Positions 1 to 5,174 of a stretch of 5,174 nucleotides of DNA are shown piece after piece (the stretch's first letter is position 1; every line of letters begins with the position of its first letter). Source of the stretch: Acidobacteriota bacterium (GTDB lineage Bacteria; Acidobacteriota; UBA890; WLXD01); assembly GCA_022571615.1 (NCBI GenBank), contig JACZXM010000265.1, forward strand, positions 1-5,174, read 5' to 3'. A model generated the notes under the pieces. The model did not search any database. It saw nothing but the letters and a program-made list of their open reading frames with translations, and was not told the DNA's origin. The position numbers and the translations under genes are program-made.

Positions 1-400
1 CAAACTGCATGGTCCCCGTCAGCTCCACGCGCAGCGTGCCCCCCGGAACCAGGACGTCAATTTCGCAGCGCGCGGAGTCAGACTCTCGCCCCAGCCCTTG
101 CTGGAACGGAAATTGACAGATCCACGAGGCCGCCGCGGCGATGGCGCTGACCCACGGATTCACCTCGTCGCTGAACCCCATGAGCTCGGCGGCGACATAG
201 TTGATCATGCCGATGCGATCAACCCCTCCCGCGTCCATGCTCGCGAGCACCGCCTGCGGGTCGAGCATCATCGCTTCAAGCCCTTCGGGGTCGTCGCGCT
301 GCGCTGCCATGACCTGGCGCGTATGGGCGTGCATCTGCGCCCAGGGCTGGATATGGACGTGGATGTCGGTGATCGGGTAGGGCAGGTCGTGAACAGGCAT
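1..400 (-). CDS. Amidohydrolase (amidohydrolase_2 type) N-terminus, partial, with a non-family tail
   Basis: The frame opens with ATG at 400-398 and stays open to the left edge, giving 133 codons of an incomplete gene. Residues 1-91 look like the start of a TIM-barrel metal-dependent hydrolase of the amidohydrolase_2 group. They include the sequence TDIHVHIQPW, whose H14-x-H16 pair would be the first metal ligands of the barrel, then a helical stretch, DAGGVDRIGMINY (57-68), and MGFSDEVNPWV (74-84). In that family the next segment normally leads into a strand with a G-x-HP type motif. Here the sequence changes at about residue 92 (near base 127) to WICQFPFQQG and later VPGGTLRVELTG, which I cannot place in the family. 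Neither of the other two minus-strand frames restores the expected continuation, so a single frameshift does not explain it. No good ribosome binding site precedes the ATG. The substrate is unknown. The amidohydrolase call for the first part is fairly safe; whether the gene is intact is not. Confidence 0.6.
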   Translation of the reverse strand, partial: MPVHDLPYPITDIHVHIQPWAQMHAHTRQVMAAQRDDPEGLEAMMLDPQAVLASMDAGGVDRIGMINYVAAELMGFSDEVNPWVSAIAAAASWICQFPFQQGLGRESDSARCEIDVLVPGGTLRVELTGTMQF

Positions 401-2914
<2,514 letters not shown>

Positions 2915-2918
<4 letters not shown>

Positions 2919-4126
2919 CCGTTCGCTGCACCGAGCGCGGCCTCGAACAGCTCGATCAGGCGGGGAGCGATGACGTTGGCATCGAACCCGGCCACGAACC
3001 GTGATACCGCGGTGGCCTGGCAGCTCCACCTGCCCGTGAGCACCTCTTTGATCTTGACGCCGAGCGCCTCGGCATCAGACGGTGGGACGGTGAGCCCAAC
3101 GCCTGGCTCGCGCAGGTAGCCGGCGATTCCCGTGGTCTCGGTAACCACGAACGGGGTTCCGGCGGCAGCGGCCTCGACACAGACTCGGTTCATGGACTCC
3201 AGGATCGACGGCACGACGAGGACATCGGCCGCGGCCAGCAGCTGAAGCACGCGCTCGTGCGGCACACGTCCCAGAAAGTGCACTCGATCGCCCAGCCCCA
3301 AGCTGGTCGCCAGCTCCCGAAGAAAGGTCCCGTAGTCACCGAACCCGGCGACGCTCAGGCTCGGGCCGGCGATGATGAGCTCGGCATCGGGCATGCTGGC
3401 GATGGCCCGCACCAGGAAGTGCAGGCCCTTGAACGGGTGCATGCGCCCGAGCGACAAGACCAGGCCGCTCGACGTGAGGCCGAGCCGTTGGCGCAAGGCC
3501 GTACGTGCGGCCTGACGCTCCGCCTCGCGCTGATCCGGCGGTCGACCTAAGGCGGCGATCGTGGTTGGTGCGACGTTGAGCGGTATGACCGCTGCGGGGC
3601 AATCGGACCAGGCCTGGACCCGTTCTCTCACCATCGGCGAGATGCAGCGGATCGCGTCCGCGGTTCGCAGCGTCCACGCCAGCGCTCGGCGTGGCAGGAA
3701 GTGCCGGCGGGCACCGTAGCCGGCCTCGGGCACCACCAGGATGTCCTCACCCATGGGAGTTGCCACCAGTCGGCCCCGCCATCGAGCCATCCGCCGTGCC
3801 AGGCTGGCCGCGGTGGCCCAGGGATAGGCGATCTCGCAATACAGCAGGTCGAGCTTCGGATGCGAGCGAAGATACTGCGCCAGCAGGCGTGCGGTGGCGA
3901 TCAGCCGCGGGTTGCGGGTCAGCGGGGCGGCCAACCTGTCCGGCCAAGAGGCCTGTGCGGCCAGCGGGAGGAACGTCGTGCCCTGCACGTTCGGTGGGCT
4001 GGGCGGGGCATCGGTGAGCAGCTCGAAGCTCAGTCCTTCGGCTCGCAGCGAGCGGGCGAACTCCTGGTAGATGGTCCAGCTCATCGACTCCGGGCGGAGT
4101 CCGGGCAGGTACATTGCGGCGCGCAT
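2915..4126 (-). CDS. Glycosyltransferase, GT-B fold, family 4 type
   Basis: This complete 403-residue protein should transfer a sugar from a nucleotide-sugar donor to a growing lipid-linked glycan at the cytoplasmic face of the inner membrane. The C-terminal half has the family 4 donor-binding domain: LSLGRMHPFKG (224-234) with R228 and K233, the usual phosphate-contacting residues; AELIIAGP (248-255); VHFLGRVP (282-289); LAAADVLVVPS (297-307); and the E-x7-E pair E310 and E318, followed by AAAAGTPFVV. The N-terminal acceptor domain is less typical and lacks an obvious glycine-rich loop near the start, but it carries MGEDIL (125-130) between the domains' central strands. There is no signal peptide or membrane span. 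The ATG at 4126 is favoured because GGAG lies six bases upstream; M5 (4114) is possible. It follows the flippase gene after 21 bases on the same strand, so the two are probably cotranscribed. Donor, acceptor and linkage cannot be read from the sequence. Confidence 0.9.
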
Positions 4127-4132
4127 GCGGTG

Positions 4133-4136
4133 CTCC
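4133..4136 (-). promoter_or_regulatory. Ribosome binding site for the glycosyltransferase gene
   Basis: Read on the minus strand, GGAG sits six bases before the ATG at 4126, within the 21-base gap after the flippase stop. It supports that start over the second Met codon twelve bases further in. Confidence 0.55.
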
Positions 4137-4147
4137 GCGTTGGGCTA

Positions 4148-5174
4148 TCAGGACCTCGGAGTCAGCCAGCCGATGATAAGCGAACCGCCCGGCAGCTGCG
4201 CCCGCTCCAGTAGCTCGATCTCGCGCCGACCCAGGATCCGGAGCCATCGGAAACCGGCCACGACGAGCGCCGCCCCGAGCACCGTGACCGCCGCGGCCTC
4301 GGCCCAGGAGGGCTGGAACGGATAGCGAGCCGCTCCCACGACCACTGCCATGAAGAACGCCAGCCCGGCGACACGGGCCACGAATCCCAGGGGGAACCTG
4401 ATGCCGTAGCGCCGGCGCGCGATCAGGTAGCCGATCAGAGCGGCCATCAGGCGCCCGGCCCCGAATACCGTCGTCGCCAGCAGGAGCTGTCCGTTCGCGG
4501 CGACCCAAACGAAAATGGGTGCCGCCAGGATCCGAAGACTCTGGGCCGCCAGAACGGGCGCGTATCGATGGTCCACCGACAGCATGATGCTGCCGAGATT
4601 GAACAGCGACTCGGTGAATAGGAACACACACAGGATTCGTGCCACCGGCACCGCGGGCGCGAACTGAGGGCCGAAAAGCAGCGGCACGTAGTCGCCCACC
4701 ATGATGGCAAGCCCAGCCCCCGCTGGCAGCAGCAGGACCGCCTGGACCTTGGAGACCTCGCGAAACGCCGTGCACACGCGGTGCAGATCGCCCTGCGAGA
4801 ACAGCCCTGCGAACATCGGACGATACAGTCCCTGGAAGCCCGCGAGCATCACCACCACGACCATGATCGGGAACTGAAACCCGACGTTGAACAGCGCCAC
4901 CTGTCCCATGTCTCCGGTGGCCGCCATCAGGGCGGTGCTGGCGAACGCCGGCAGCGCAAAATAGTTGGCGAGCTCGAACAGGTACATGAAGGCCGCAAAG
5001 CCTCCCACGCGCCGAGCCGAAAGGCGGGTTGGGTCCGGTTGTTCGGCAGCGCCGGCTGGCCGTGGGCGATGTACCGCCACCGACCGGACGCCGCGCGCCA
5101 CCATGGTCGTCCCGACCGCCAGCACCAACGCCGCCACCGGTAGCAGAAGCGCAACCACGACCCCCGTTCCCGGT
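4148..5174 (-). CDS. Polysaccharide flippase-like membrane protein (MOP/Wzx type), N-terminus beyond the window
   Basis: The frame is open through the right edge, so this is the C-terminal part of a larger gene. The GTG at 5158 is only an internal codon, since in-frame sense codons continue to the edge. Family members usually have about 450-500 residues and 12-14 membrane spans; about 341 residues are visible here. Numbered from the GTG, hydrophobic segments fall near 1-20, 52-75, 88-110, 138-160, 172-193, 203-222, 226-246, 258-277 and 288-303, ending in a charged tail (RRE, LLER). Features typical of the oligosaccharide flippase group are the paired helices around a basic loop (ARRVGGFAAF at 48-57), FQGLYRPMFA (108-117) and YVPLLFGPQFAPAVPVARIL (157-176). 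It would move lipid-linked saccharide across the inner membrane. The glycosyltransferase next to it, 21 bases downstream, supports a role in surface polysaccharide assembly. A transporter of another MOP branch is less likely because of this neighbour. Confidence 0.87.
   Translation of the reverse strand, partial: PGTGVVVALLLPVAALVLAVGTTMVARGVRSVAVHRPRPAGAAEQPDPTRLSARRVGGFAAFMYLFELANYFALPAFASTALMAATGDMGQVALFNVGFQFPIMVVVVMLAGFQGLYRPMFAGLFSQGDLHRVCTAFREVSKVQAVLLLPAGAGLAIMVGDYVPLLFGPQFAPAVPVARILCVFLFTESLFNLGSIMLSVDHRYAPVLAAQSLRILAAPIFVWVAANGQLLLATTVFGAGRLMAALIGYLIARRRYGIRFPLGFVARVAGLAFFMAVVVGAARYPFQPSWAEAAAVTVLGAALVVAGFRWLRILGRREIELLERAQLPGGSLIIGWLTPRS

Noticed and set aside
1..127. Simple frameshift as the explanation for the amidohydrolase break
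   Set aside because: I translated the other two minus-strand frames. Neither shows the expected family continuation, and both reach stop codons before the edge.
2930..2955. Possible terminator hairpin just beyond the convergent stops (CGAG...CTCG)
   Set aside because: The stem is only about four base pairs with no following T tract, so it is not a credible intrinsic terminator for either operon.
3701..4213. Plus-strand open frame of 170 codons opposite the glycosyltransferase 5' half
   Set aside because: It is antisense to the glycosyltransferase acceptor domain, has low-complexity Gly/Arg/Gln composition, and no start signal was seen.
3747..4775. Minus-strand open frame of 342 codons spanning the flippase and glycosyltransferase genes in another frame
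   Set aside because: It bridges two well-supported genes, is rich in Arg, Gly, Ala and Pro, and has no membrane segments or motifs, so it is an out-of-frame shadow.

Overview
The window is a GC-rich bacterial chromosomal segment with strong G/C preference at third codon positions. It is almost entirely coding. No mobile element, CRISPR array, tRNA or rRNA is visible. The organism cannot be named from this sequence. The high GC content and a full-length NAD+-dependent DNA ligase show only that it is a bacterium. The codon style would fit many soil or sediment lineages, such as deltaproteobacterial or candidate-phylum groups, but that is a guess.

The layout is two blocks that converge near position 2916. 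On the left, a partial minus-strand gene (400 to the left edge) begins like a metal-dependent amidohydrolase. After about 91 residues it stops resembling that family, which suggests a junction or an unusual fusion. It is divergent from ligA (plus strand, 457-2580), with only 56 bases between the two starts. A 113-codon gene of unknown function (2577-2918) follows ligA. It overlaps ligA by four bases and has its own strong ribosome binding site, so the two probably form a translationally coupled pair.

On the right, two minus-strand genes form a second operon, read from the right edge leftwards. The first is the C-terminal part of a multi-pass membrane protein of the polysaccharide-flippase type (right edge to 4148). 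A GT-B fold glycosyltransferase of family 4 type (4126-2915) follows after 21 bases. Together they look like the end of a cell-surface polysaccharide or glycolipid cluster: the glycosyltransferase would add sugars to a lipid-linked glycan on the cytoplasmic face, and the flippase would move the glycan across the inner membrane.

The stop codons of the small unknown gene and the glycosyltransferase share a palindromic CTAG, so the two operons end on top of each other with no space for a conventional terminator. I found no clear new system. The points most worth a second look are the broken amidohydrolase, the unknown gene coupled to ligA, and the tail-to-tail overlap.
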